Assembly: GCA_023150555.1 (NCBI GenBank)
Contig: JAKLKQ010000044.1
Coordinates: 1-56,019, forward strand
Source: Planctomycetota bacterium
GTDB lineage: Bacteria; Planctomycetota; SZUA-567; H5-PLA8
DNA: 56,019 bases
Direction of reading: 5' to 3'
Below the pieces are notes generated by a model. The model had not been told where the DNA came from. It did not search any database and saw nothing but the letters and a program-made list of their open reading frames with translations. Positions 42,622 to 51,100 of this stretch are shown in pieces. Numbering within the stretch: the first letter of the stretch is position 1; every line of letters starts with the position of its first letter. Both the position numbers and the translations under genes were made by a program.

Positions 42622-43098
42622 TCAGCTCTTGCCCAGGGTCTCGTCGGCCTCGTTGAGCAGGTCGCGGATGTCGGCGGCGTCCTTGGCCTCGCGCAGGAAC
42701 TTCACGAACTTCTCATCGCGGACAAGGCGGCTGATGAAGGCCAGGGCTTCGAGGTGCGACCCCGAGGCGCTCTTGCTGGAAAGCAGCAGGAAGACGACCT
42801 GCACGGGCTCGCCGTCCAGGGCGTCGAAGTTGATGCCCTTCTTGGAGCGGCCGAAGGCACAGACGAGATCGGTGATCGCGTCGTGCTTGGCGTGAGGGAC
42901 GGCGACGCCGGAGCCGATGCCGGTGCTGCCCAGTTCCTCGCGGTCCATCAGGGCCTTCAGGACCTTTGCGCTGGCACTGTCGGCCACGCGGCCGGTCTTG
43001 ACCAGCGCGGCGACGAGTTCCCGGATCACCGGCTCCTTCTCGGTCGCCTGCAGGTCGTCCAGGATGCCGCCGTCGGGAATGATGTCGCCCAGTTTCAT
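42622..43098 (-). CDS. ptsN: PTS IIA protein of the nitrogen-regulatory (PtsN/fructose IIA) type
   Basis: The single-domain EIIA protein has 158 residues. The phosphorylated histidine is H69 in GVAVPHAKHDAI, preceded by REELGSTGIGSG, exactly the PtsN motif. VVFLLLSSKSASGSHLEALA and the C-terminal helices complete the fold. It would receive phosphate from the HPr-like protein and regulate targets such as potassium transport or nitrogen sensors, not carry sugar (no IIB or IIC genes here). AAGGAG lies eleven bases before the ATG. It is 63 bases behind hpf, as in the common hpf-ptsN arrangement of proteobacteria; rapZ is absent. Confidence 0.92.
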   Translation of the reverse strand: MKLGDIIPDGGILDDLQATEKEPVIRELVAALVKTGRVADSASAKVLKALMDREELGSTGIGSGVAVPHAKHDAITDLVCAFGRSKKGINFDALDGEPVQVVFLLLSSKSASGSHLEALAFISRLVRDEKFVKFLREAKDAADIRDLLNEADETLGKS

Positions 43099-43161
43099 GT
43101 GCCCCGCTGCTCCTTAGCCTTAGCCTTGATGATGAATTGGGAAATGCCGAGGGCTGCTGGC

Positions 43162-43560
43162 TTACTCGCCGTCGTCCTCGTCGTCGTAGAACTCGTCGGC
43201 CTGCGTCTGCGCCTGGGCCTCGGCGGTACGCGCCATCTTGCCGCTCTTGCGCTTGTTGCCGCGCAGCTTGTCCTTGTACTTCTTCAGGTGCTCGCGCAGC
43301 TTGTGCACCGCGCCGTCGATGGCGATGTACATGTCGTCGTGCGTGGCCTTTCCGATCAGCGTCTGGCCGCGGACGACGCTGCACACGATCTCGGCCTCGT
43401 GACGGGTGCTGTCCTCGACCCGCAGGATGACGTGCAGGTTGTGGATGCCGTCGAAGTACTTGTCGAGGTGGTCGATCTTTTTATGCACGTGGTCCTGGAT
43501 GGCGCTGGTGACTTTTACGTGGTGCCCGTCGATCTGGATCTTCATCGGATGATTCGGCAC
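43162..43560 (-). CDS. hpf: Ribosome hibernation-promoting factor (HPF/RaiA family)
   Basis: HPF binds in the decoding channel of idle 30S subunits and blocks translation during starvation. I take the GTG at 43560 as start because GAGGAGA stands seven bases upstream; the ATG five codons on has no site. The product has 132 residues: KIQIDGHHVKVTSAIQDHVHKKIDHLDKYFDG, VEDSTRHEAEIVCSV and DDMYIAIDGAVHKLREHLKKYKDKLRGN are typical. It lacks the C-terminal dimerisation domain of long HPF but has an acidic tail (FYDDEDDGE). First gene of the hpf-ptsN-yvcK-HPr run; its leader holds a terminator-like hairpin. Confidence 0.92.
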   Translation of the reverse strand: MPNHPMKIQIDGHHVKVTSAIQDHVHKKIDHLDKYFDGIHNLHVILRVEDSTRHEAEIVCSVVRGQTLIGKATHDDMYIAIDGAVHKLREHLKKYKDKLRGNKRKSGKMARTAEAQAQTQADEFYDDEDDGE

Positions 43561-43597
43561 AACGCGTTCTCCTCGCCCCGCCTGCCCGCCGCCCGTC

Positions 43598-43623
43598 AAA
43601 AAAAAGCGCCCCGCAGGGCTGCT
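43598..43623 (-). terminator. Terminator-like hairpin with T8 in the hpf leader
   Basis: On the minus strand AGCAGCCCTGCGGGGCGCT forms a bulged GC-rich hairpin followed by TTTTTTTT. It lies 124 bases behind the metallophosphoesterase stop and 38 bases before the hpf start codon. It may simply end the upstream transcript, or act as an attenuator if the promoter at 43667-43694 is used. Confidence 0.65.
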
Positions 43624-43666
43624 CCACTTCTACGCGTACGGCAATGCGTGACTTCCCATACCGGTG

Positions 43667-43694
43667 ATCGTAGTTATTCGACCGGCATCGTCAA
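43667..43694 (-). promoter_or_regulatory. Possible sigma-70 promoter upstream of hpf
   Basis: On the minus strand TTGACG and TACGAT are separated by 16 bases. The start site would fall near 43660, giving a leader of about 100 bases that contains the hairpin at 43605-43623. Confidence 0.4.
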
Positions 43695-43746
43695 ATAGGT
43701 TTTGGGCACCCCGTCCGGCGGCCTCTTTCGGCGTCCGTAAGGTCAT

Positions 43747-44544
43747 TTAGAACGCCAGTTGAGCAGCCGGAACCGCTGTCACGCGCTCGCCTTCCACCAC
43801 CAGCGCGCCCGGCTTCGAGAAGGGCATGTAGCTGCCGGTGTTGTAGACCGTCACGCCGTCGAAGGCCCAGCGCCCCGCGCGGTGGATGTGCCCGAAGGCC
43901 ACCGCCTTCACCGGCTTCGGGAATTCCCGCGCCGCTCGCGCCACCATCTCGGGCGCGCCCTGCACGTAGCGCCAGACCAGCCAGACCCGCGACGGCGGCA
44001 GCACGTGCCGCAGCAGGTACACCAGGCCGCTCTCGCCGCGGTCTTCGGGATGCTCCGCGAAGAACTCCACCTGCACGCGCCGGAAGAGCGCCGCGCGCTG
44101 AGCGAAGTCCAACGCACCGCCGCCGTTGCCGTTGCCAGCGCCTTCGGAGGCCTCGGATTCCAGCGCCGCACGGTAGCGCGCCGCGAAGCCGCTCTCGCGC
44201 TCGTCCCACGGCACGGCGCGGTCGTTGGCGTAGTCGCCGTGAAAGACCAGCAGGCCGGGCTCCTCAAGATACGCGTGGTGCTGCGCGCTGATGGCCGGGT
44301 CGTGGTTGCCGGTCAGGAACTCGGGCGCGCCGCCGCGGCAGGTGAGGATGTCCGTCAGTTCGGCGTGCAGGCGCCGGGCGTCCTCGGTCGGCGCGTGCGT
44401 CTCGTACTCATCCACTGCGTCGCCGTTGACGATCACGCGGTCGAAGCCCGCCGCCGCGCGGCTCAGCGTGGCCAGAAAGCGCGGCGCGCGCGAGGCGCGG
44501 TGGCCCAGGTGCAGGTCGGAGAGAATGAGGGTCTTGTGCGCCAT
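43747..44544 (-). CDS. Calcineurin-like metallophosphoesterase
   Basis: The protein has 265 residues with every metal motif of the family: ILSDLHLGHR (D, H), VIVNGDAVDEYE (GD), EFLTGNHDPAIS (GNHD), LLVFHGDYANDRA and AFGHIHRAGRWA (GHxH). The overall layout, including a helical insert with ASEGAGNGNGGGA, resembles UDP-2,3-diacylglucosamine hydrolase (LpxH) relatives and the YbbF group. No signal peptide, so cytoplasmic or membrane-associated. The substrate could be lipid A precursor or another phosphodiester. It lies between yedE and hpf on the same strand and is followed by the hairpin at 43598. Confidence 0.87.
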   Translation of the reverse strand: MAHKTLILSDLHLGHRASRAPRFLATLSRAAAGFDRVIVNGDAVDEYETHAPTEDARRLHAELTDILTCRGGAPEFLTGNHDPAISAQHHAYLEEPGLLVFHGDYANDRAVPWDERESGFAARYRAALESEASEGAGNGNGGGALDFAQRAALFRRVQVEFFAEHPEDRGESGLVYLLRHVLPPSRVWLVWRYVQGAPEMVARAAREFPKPVKAVAFGHIHRAGRWAFDGVTVYNTGSYMPFSKPGALVVEGERVTAVPAAQLAF

Positions 44545-44651
44545 CGGGGCCTATCGGGCTGCGGGCTCGCCAGCAACGTCCCGGGTGAGGATACCACATT
44601 CGGGATCCCGAGGCTCCCTTTGTGAACAGGGGGCCGGGGGACCGAACGGCC

Positions 44652-45752
44652 TCAGGCCGGCTGCGCCTTCAACGCGCGCGTGACCCACAGGCCATACGCA
44701 ATGCAGCAAGCCCAGCCGATGCCCAGGGCAAGTTGCCCCGCGGCCGTCGCGCCGCCGGGAGCGTCCGCCAAGGCCGGCGCGGAGACCAAGCCCAGGTTGT
44801 GCGCCAGCGCCCCGCCGATACTCAGGCCCGCGACACAGACAAAGGCGTCGCCGTTGCCTTCGCCGCTCATCACGATCTGCCGCACCGGGCACCCGCCGGC
44901 CAGCACGCCGCTGAAGCCCAGCAGCGCCAAGGCGATCACGTTCCAGAGCCACTCCGAATGCGCCACCGGCTGCGGCGCCAGCGAGGCCGAGAACTTGCCC
45001 GCGGGCAGCGCCACCGCCGCGTACGCGGCCACCAGCGCCGCCGCGCCGAAGAACATCGCCTTCGGCCCGGTGAAGACCTGCCGCGCGGCGCTGACCGCGC
45101 AGAAGCCCGTCACCGAAAGCGCCGCGCCCGCCGCGAGCGTCACGCCGAGCGCGATCAGCCACGGCGCGTGCGGGGGCTTGGCCGCCGCGTCGTCCGGGCC
45201 CGGGCCCGCCAGCGCCCCGGCCAGAAAGAGGCCCAGCAGCCCCGCCAGGCACAGCGGGCCCAGCAGGCCCACCGGCGCGGGAGCCGGCGCCGTCTTGCCC
45301 GCGCTGAAGCCGCGGCGTTCGAGCCACAGGCCCGCACCCACGCCGGCCACGAAGCCCGGCAGGCCGATCCACGCGTTCAGGTCGCCGCCGCCCAGGCGCT
45401 GCAACATGCGGAACGGGCAGCCCAGAAAGACCAGCGCCGCGACGGCCATCCAGATCCCCATCACGAAGCGCCCTGCCGCGAAGCCGCCCGACCGCGCCTT
45501 GAAGCGCCGCGATACCAACGCCACCGCCAGCGCGCCCAGCGCCAGCCCCGTCACTTCCGGGCGCATGACCTTCGGACCGCTCTCAAAGAGCTTCAACGCG
45601 CCGGCGATGTCGCGCAGGAAGCACGCGCCGCAGATGCCCATGTTGCCGGGGTTGCCCAGCGCCACCAGGCCCGCCGCCGCCGCGCCGACCCCCGCCGCCA
45701 GCGCGACGCCCAGGGCCTTGCGCCGCGGCGAAGCCGTTTCGTCTCTAAGCAC
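44652..45752 (-). CDS. yedE: YedE-type membrane transporter (putative selenium or sulfur transport)
   Basis: This 366-residue polytopic protein of the YeeE/YedE family has about ten hydrophobic segments. The diagnostic loops are GNPGNMGICGACFLRDIAGA, FLGCPFRMLQRLGGGD and GGCPVRQIVMSGEGNGDA, each with a conserved cysteine. In YeeE relatives such cysteines relay thiosulfate; the long YedE form is proposed to import a selenium compound because it often lies near selD. The GTG at 45752, eight bases behind GGAGA, is the chosen start; the open frame continues upstream without support. No selenoprotein genes are visible in the window, so the selenium role is inference from the family. Confidence 0.85.
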   Translation of the reverse strand: MLRDETASPRRKALGVALAAGVGAAAAGLVALGNPGNMGICGACFLRDIAGALKLFESGPKVMRPEVTGLALGALAVALVSRRFKARSGGFAAGRFVMGIWMAVAALVFLGCPFRMLQRLGGGDLNAWIGLPGFVAGVGAGLWLERRGFSAGKTAPAPAPVGLLGPLCLAGLLGLFLAGALAGPGPDDAAAKPPHAPWLIALGVTLAAGAALSVTGFCAVSAARQVFTGPKAMFFGAAALVAAYAAVALPAGKFSASLAPQPVAHSEWLWNVIALALLGFSGVLAGGCPVRQIVMSGEGNGDAFVCVAGLSIGGALAHNLGLVSAPALADAPGGATAAGQLALGIGWACCIAYGLWVTRALKAQPA

Positions 45753-46149
45753 GGGTCGATTCTCCGGTAACGAATAGGCGCCGTATGGTAGCGGAAGGCC
45801 GGCCGAAAGAAGATGCGAAAATCGCCGCGGCGCGCATGAGGAACACGTGAAGGGCGCCGGCGGCCCGCAGGGAACGGAAAACGGCAAGATCCAAGACCCG
45901 GACATATCTCGATCTTCAAGGCAGCTAGCCGATCGCTGACCGCGGAGCGCCCATGGCTGTTCAGTACTTTGCAGTTTTCAGTTTTGGAGTCCTGGTGCCT
46001 TGGCGGTTCAATGGAATGATGAGCGGTTCCGGCGCGCGCGTCTCGGCGAGCCCCAATTGTATTTCTCCGTGCGCTCCGTGCTTCCGTGGCGCACACCGTC
46101 AATCCGAATTCCGCAATCCGAAATCCGCAATCGAGGATATGCTCGCGGC
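45753..46149. repeat. Intergenic space with dispersed repeat modules
   Basis: No gene. A module GGAGTCCTGGTGCCTTGGCG follows a CAGTTTTCAG stretch near 45976-46008, a CTCCGTGCGCTCCGTGCTTC stretch (46065-46084) is the reverse form of the CACGGAGTACGCAGAGG family, and CCGCAATCCGAAATCCGCAATC occupies about 46108-46130. This AT-richer, word-like DNA contrasts with the coding sequence around it. Confidence 0.6.
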
Positions 46150-46944
46150 ATGACCGAGACGCCCGGCTACTTCCCCGCCCCCGGCGGCGCGACGCTCTAC
46201 GGCGTGCTCCACGCGCCGGACGTGGCCTCCGCCGTGCCGGTGCTGCTCGCCCCGTCGCTGTTCGAGGAACGCAAGTCGGCCTACGCCGCGCTGGCGCGGC
46301 TGGCGCGGGCGCTGTGCGCAGCGGGGCATCCGGTGCTGCGCTTCGACTACCGCGCCAGCGGCGAGTCGTCCTTCGATCCGCGGCGCGAACGAACTTTCGA
46401 AGATCTCGGCGCGGACCTGAACGCGGCGGCGGGCGCGCTGCGCAAGGCGAGCGGCGGCGGGAAACTCGCACTGGTCGGCCTGCGCTGGGGCGCGTCGCTG
46501 GCGTTGAAGCACGCAGCGGCGCTGAAGCCCGAGAGAATCGTGGCGCTCGCGCCGGTGGTCTCGGGCAAGACCGAGGAACGCCGCTGGCGGCTGCGCTCGA
46601 AGATCCGCGCGGAACTCACCGCGGGCGAAGGCGCTGCGCCCCTTAATAAAGGAGGCGAAGGCGGCGCGGGAGGCGGCTACGACTTCGACGGCTATGCGCT
46701 CTCGGCCGAGTTCGTCGCCGGCGCGCAGGCGCTGGACCTGCTGGCGCTGGGCCCCGCGCCCTGTCGTGTGGGCCTTGTGCAGCTTGCGGTGAAGGCCGAG
46801 CCCACCGCTGAGTCGCGGAAGCTCGCCGAGGCCCTCGGCCCAAAAGCCACGCTGCAGGCCCTGGCTATGGAAGCCTTCTGGGACCGCATCGACGACGTGG
46901 ACACCGCGCCGCTGCACGCAACCGTGCTGGAACACCTGCGCTAA
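46150..46944 (+). CDS. Alpha/beta hydrolase similar to exosortase-associated hydrolase 2, nucleophile motif altered
   Basis: The 264-residue product opens GYFPAPGGATLYGVLHAPDV and continues PVLLAPSLFEERKSAYAALARLARALCAAGHPVLRFDYRASGESS, which fits the hydrolase-2 group that accompanies exosortase systems. The nucleophile elbow reads VGLRWGASLAL, so the usual serine of GxSxG is an arginine; similar GLRxG elbows occur in that group, making true catalysis doubtful. An in-frame insert GEGAAPLNKGGEGGAGGG near residue 160 is encoded by a palindromic CCCCTTAATAAAGGAGG string and looks like a small repeat inserted in the gene. No exosortase genes are nearby. The ribosome site is weak. Confidence 0.75.
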   Translation: MTETPGYFPAPGGATLYGVLHAPDVASAVPVLLAPSLFEERKSAYAALARLARALCAAGHPVLRFDYRASGESSFDPRRERTFEDLGADLNAAAGALRKASGGGKLALVGLRWGASLALKHAAALKPERIVALAPVVSGKTEERRWRLRSKIRAELTAGEGAAPLNKGGEGGAGGGYDFDGYALSAEFVAGAQALDLLALGPAPCRVGLVQLAVKAEPTAESRKLAEALGPKATLQALAMEAFWDRIDDVDTAPLHATVLEHLR

Positions 46945-47142
46945 GACACGCGCCGTGCCGTCGGGCCTCAAACCTCGAATAACGCACAATGCGCACAACG
47001 GGGGCCTCCCTCGCCGGGGGCCTCCCAGGTGTCTTTGAATCTGACGGGCTCGTCTTGTATCATAGTTGCTTCATTTGCCGCCGCAGCCGCCCTTGCGGAA
47101 AGAGGGCGTGCGAGGCGGGCGCCGCTCGCAGGAGGATGTCTC

Positions 47143-47718
47143 GTGGCTGGAAAAGCTCCGAATGTTCCGCTGGCACGCAACGGCAAGAACCATCCCTTCG
47201 CCAAGCAGGATCCCAAGCCCACGCGCGCGCGCCTGGTGAGCCTGCTCGATCCGCTGGGGCGCAAGCGCTACGCGGAGATCGAACGCTTCCTGGCGACGAT
47301 CACCGGCTCGACCAGCGGCCTGCACTTCTACAACAACGACTGGGGCTGGGCCGTGCGCTACATGCTCGGTACCAAGGACGCGCTGTGCACGCTGCACCTG
47401 CTGCCCGGCACCTTCGAAGCCACCGTCAGCCTGGGCCGCGAACTCAGCGACACCAGCAAGGACGGCGAGCTCGACAGCGACCTCAAGCGCCGCATTTCGC
47501 GCACCACCGCCGCCAACGGCACCAAGTGGGTGCGCCTGCCGATCAAGAGCGACATGGACTTCACCAACTTCATGCGCCTGATCGAGTTTAAGTCCACCGG
47601 ACTGAAGGCCAAGGGCAAGGCCAAGAAGGGCAGCGCCACCGCCAGCCGCAACGGCAAGGCCGAGAAGCCTGCCGCCAAGGCCGCCCCCAAAGCCGCCGTG
47701 AAGACCAAGAAGCGCTGA
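47143..47718 (+). CDS. DUF3788-family protein with a lysine/alanine-rich tail
   Basis: I chose the GTG at 47143 because AGGAGG lies seven or eight bases upstream. The product has 191 residues: FYNNDWGWAVRYMLGTKDALCTLHLLPGTFEATVSLGRE and WVRLPIKSDMDFTNFMRLIE match the DUF3788 pattern ('ygWgy.y......l..l.p..g.f.v.i.lg'). Members are small cytoplasmic proteins without known function. The last 40 residues are a basic repeat (KGKAKKGSATASRNGKAEKP...KAAVKTKKR) resembling histone H1-like tails, which may bind nucleic acid. A dispersed repeat starts three bases behind the stop, followed by a terminator. Confidence 0.8.
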   Translation: MAGKAPNVPLARNGKNHPFAKQDPKPTRARLVSLLDPLGRKRYAEIERFLATITGSTSGLHFYNNDWGWAVRYMLGTKDALCTLHLLPGTFEATVSLGRELSDTSKDGELDSDLKRRISRTTAANGTKWVRLPIKSDMDFTNFMRLIEFKSTGLKAKGKAKKGSATASRNGKAEKPAAKAAPKAAVKTKKR

Positions 47719-48164
47719 ACTACAGGGGCGAGCGGTCAGGGGTGAGGGGCGAGAATGTCTTGAACGGGGCGCCATCCGGCGCCCCGATTTTTTTGGGAAC
47801 AGCTCAGCATCGCATGCCATTCTCAAGATGGGCGGCGTAGCTGCTCCATCGCTCGCCCCCTCGCCCCTGCCGTTTGCCATTGACCGTTAATCGAACGCCC
47901 CGCCTCCAAACCCTCGGCCCACAAGCCACCGCCCTCGCTGGGGTTACAGCAGCGCTGCCGCCGCTGTGGGATATATCCACATGGGCAGCAAAGCAGCACC
48001 CCGGTAAGTCTATTAGTGAAGAAGGTTTGGGATTGACAGTGAGGCCGCACGGCGAGGCGGCGTCCATACCTCCGCAGGGGCCAGGCAGCGCGTGGCTTTT
48101 GGCTCCTCAAGCCGGTACGCTGGACCGCTCGAAGGCTGCGACGAATACGACGGAACGGAGTCCC
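47719..48164. other. Intergenic region with repeat, terminator and kinase upstream region
   Basis: The modules CAGGGGCGAGCGGTCAGGGG and GAGGGGCGAGAA start just behind the DUF3788 stop (47722-47755); a reverse copy with CGCCCCTGCCGTTTGCCATT lies at about 47850-47885. The terminator at 47766 sits between them. A TTGACA at 48033-48038 could be a -35 box for the kinase. No gene seen. Confidence 0.55.
47766..47794 (+). terminator. Rho-independent terminator
   Basis: A perfect 8-bp stem GGGGCGCC / GGCGCCCC with a four-base loop ATCC is followed by GATTTTTTT. It ends the DUF3788 transcript, 47 bases behind the stop. Confidence 0.92.
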
Positions 48165-51100
48165 ATGGCAACGCTTTCCGGCAAGGTCATCGGCAACTAC
48201 GAGATCCTCGAGGAGATCGGCCGCGGCGCGATGGGCGTCGTCTTCAAGGCCAAGCAGCTCAGCATGGACCGCGTCGTCGCGCTGAAGTTCCTGCCCAAGC
48301 GCATGGCGCAGGACGAGAAGCGCGTGCAGCGCTTCATCCGCGAAGCCCGCGCCGCCGGGAAACTCAGCCACCCCAACATCGTCAGCGTCCACGACGTCGG
48401 CCAGGCCGCCGGGTTGCACTACATCTCCATGGAGTACGTCGACGGCGCCAGCGCGCACACGCAGATGAAGAAGAACGGCCCCATGAAGGAGGCCGACGCC
48501 GTCGAGCTGGGCATCCAGATCGCCGGCGCGCTGAAGATGGCGCACGACAACGGCATCCTGCACCGCGACGTCAAGCCCGACAATTTCCTGCTCGACAGCA
48601 CCGGCCGCGCGCGGCTGGCCGACCTGGGCCTGGCGCGCTTCGAGACCGGCGAAAGCGACGACGCGCACCTGACCCAGGAAGGCACGGCCCTCGGCACGCC
48701 GCACTACATGGCCCCCGAACAGGCCCGCGGCGAGAAGGTCGACCACCGCAGCGACCTCTACAGCCTCGGCGCCAGCCTGTACGTGCTCGCCTGCGGCAAG
48801 ACGCCCTTCGACGGGCCCACCGCCGCGGTGATCCTCGTCAACGTGCTGCAGAAGGACCCGCCGCCGCTGCGCAAGCACAACCCGCAGCTCTCGCCCGGCT
48901 TCTGCGCCGTCGTCGACAAGCTGATGGCCAAGAACCCAGACGCTCGCTTCAAGGACGCGAAGGCCGTTGTCGAGGCGCTCGAGCAGGTCCGAGCCGGCGT
49001 CTATGCCGCGCCCGGCGGAAGCGGCACCGCCCTGCGCAGGCCCACCACCGGCCCGCACAGCGGCGTGAAGCCCACCACCGGCCCCCAGAACCCGCTGCGC
49101 AGCGGCAGCACCGGCCCCATGACCCGCGTCGGCCCGCGCAACATGGCCACGTCGCGCGCGCGCAGTTCAAAAGGCTCGCCGGCGCTCTTCGCCGGGCTGG
49201 GCATCGGCGCGGCGGCGCTGCTCCTTATTATGCTCTTCGCGATGGGCGGCGGCGGCGGCACCCCCGCCAAGCCGCACAACGCCTCGAACAACGAGATCCC
49301 CGTCGCGCCGGTGAATCCCGCGCCCGCGCGTAGCGCGGCGAAGACGCCCGCCACCCCCGCCGCGAACACTTCGCAGCAGGCGCCGCGCCCGCAACAGACG
49401 GACTTCGCCGCGCACAACGACCTATCCGCGCCCGCCTATGTTCCCTCGCAGCCCGTTCAGCCCGCGCCGCAGCCCAACGCCGGTTTCGCGCGCGCCGAAG
49501 AGGACGCAAAGAGCGCCTTCCGCGCCGGCCAGATCGCCCGCGCGCTCGACGGCCTCAACAGCTTCGCGCAGACCAACGCCGGCAGCACCGAAGGCCAGCA
49601 GGCGCGCCGCCTGAACGAGACCCTGTCCGAGCAGGCCCGCGAGTGGGCCGCGGCGCGCATGACCGAAGCGCAGGCCGCCGAGGCCGCCAAGGACTTCGCG
49701 AAGGCCGGCGGGACGCTCGCCTTCCTCCAGCAGAACCTGCCGCAGGCGCTGCTCGGCGAGTTGAAGGTCGCCGAGGCGCTCGCGCGGGTGCAGGCCGCCT
49801 CCGCCGCCGCGCGCCGCGCGCGCTTCGCCGAAGCGCTGCAGTCCTTCGAAGCGCCGGCGCTGAGCGGCCAGTACGCGAAGGCGTCCGAGACCGCCGGCGC
49901 GCTGCGCCGCGACGCCGCTTTCTCCGGCTTCCAGAAGGAGACCGATTCGCTGCCGGACCTGCTGGACGCGGTGAAGAAGGTCGACGCCGCCGCGCTGCAG
50001 GGCCTCGACACGCTGCGGAAGGTGCAACCGGACCTGCGCATTGTCACGCTGCGCAGCGGCGTGATGGAAGGCATCGTCACGAAGGTCGACGGCGAGAAGG
50101 TGGAACTGCGCATCGGCAGCGACGCCGCCGCCGCGGTGACGGCCTTCAAGGGCGGCGAACTAGGCTACCGCTTCCGCCTGCAGCTAGCCAAGCAGGCCGC
50201 GCCGGCCACGCCCGCCGACTGGATCGCGCGCGCCGCGCTGTACGCCAACGCCGACGCGCTCTCGCCCGACGACGCCGCCGCCGCGAAGCAGGCCCTCGAG
50301 CACGCCAAGACCCATCCGCTGGCGCCGTACTACACCGCGCGCCTGGACGAACGCGCCCGCGCCGTCGACGCCGACCCCGCGCGCAAGGCCTGGACCGCGA
50401 TCGAACTCGCCAGCGAAGAGGACCTCGACGCGGCCAAGAAGAAGGACCTGGCCGCGAAGCTGGCCGCCTTCGAGGCCCAGCACGGGTCCAGCGACTTCGC
50501 GAAGTCCAAGGCCGAACAGATCGCCGCGCTGAAGAAGCAGCTGGGCGCGGGCGCCGCCACGGCCGCCGCGCAGGCCGATCCGAAGGACGCCGCGAAGGCC
50601 AGCGAAGGCGACCCGGCCGCCGGCAAGGCCGAACTCGAGAAGAAAGGCTGGAAGGTCACCGGCGACTGGGCCAACGACCCCAAGCGCCCCGGCGCGTTCC
50701 ACGTCAAGGGCGGCGGCAAGATCGAATGGGCGAAGGCCGACGCCGCGATGCAGGTCTTCGTGCAGCCCGCGCAGGAAGGCGCCGTCGCCGTGTACGTGCG
50801 CTACGACGCCGAGGCCCTCGCCAAGTTCCGCCAGAGCCTGGGCGGCATGGCCAACTTCATCGGCGGCGCGCTGGACGACGTGAAGGACGGCTACGGCGTG
50901 CGCGTGGCCGGCGGCAACGCCGACGTCTACGGGCCCAAAAATCCCGTCGGCGGCCGCGGCGGGCGTGGCGGGCGCGGCGGGCGCGGGTTCGGCGGCGAAC
51001 GCTTCCAGGAGATCTCCGAGGCGGCGAACAAGATGCCCGGCAAGACCGGCGAAGCACAGGCCGCCGGCGGCGTGCGCGTGGTCGTCGCCGTGCAGGGCGA

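Noticed and set aside
49019..49150. Tandem TGP-type repeats as a possible CRISPR or minisatellite
   Set aside because: They are in frame within the kinase gene and vary in sequence; a protein linker, not an array. No CRISPR-like repeat-spacer pattern exists in the window.
50941..50990. GGRGGRGGRGG-encoding repeat as a mobile or phase-variable tract
   Set aside because: The units are only nine bases with few copies and stay in frame; could vary in length but nothing shows it.
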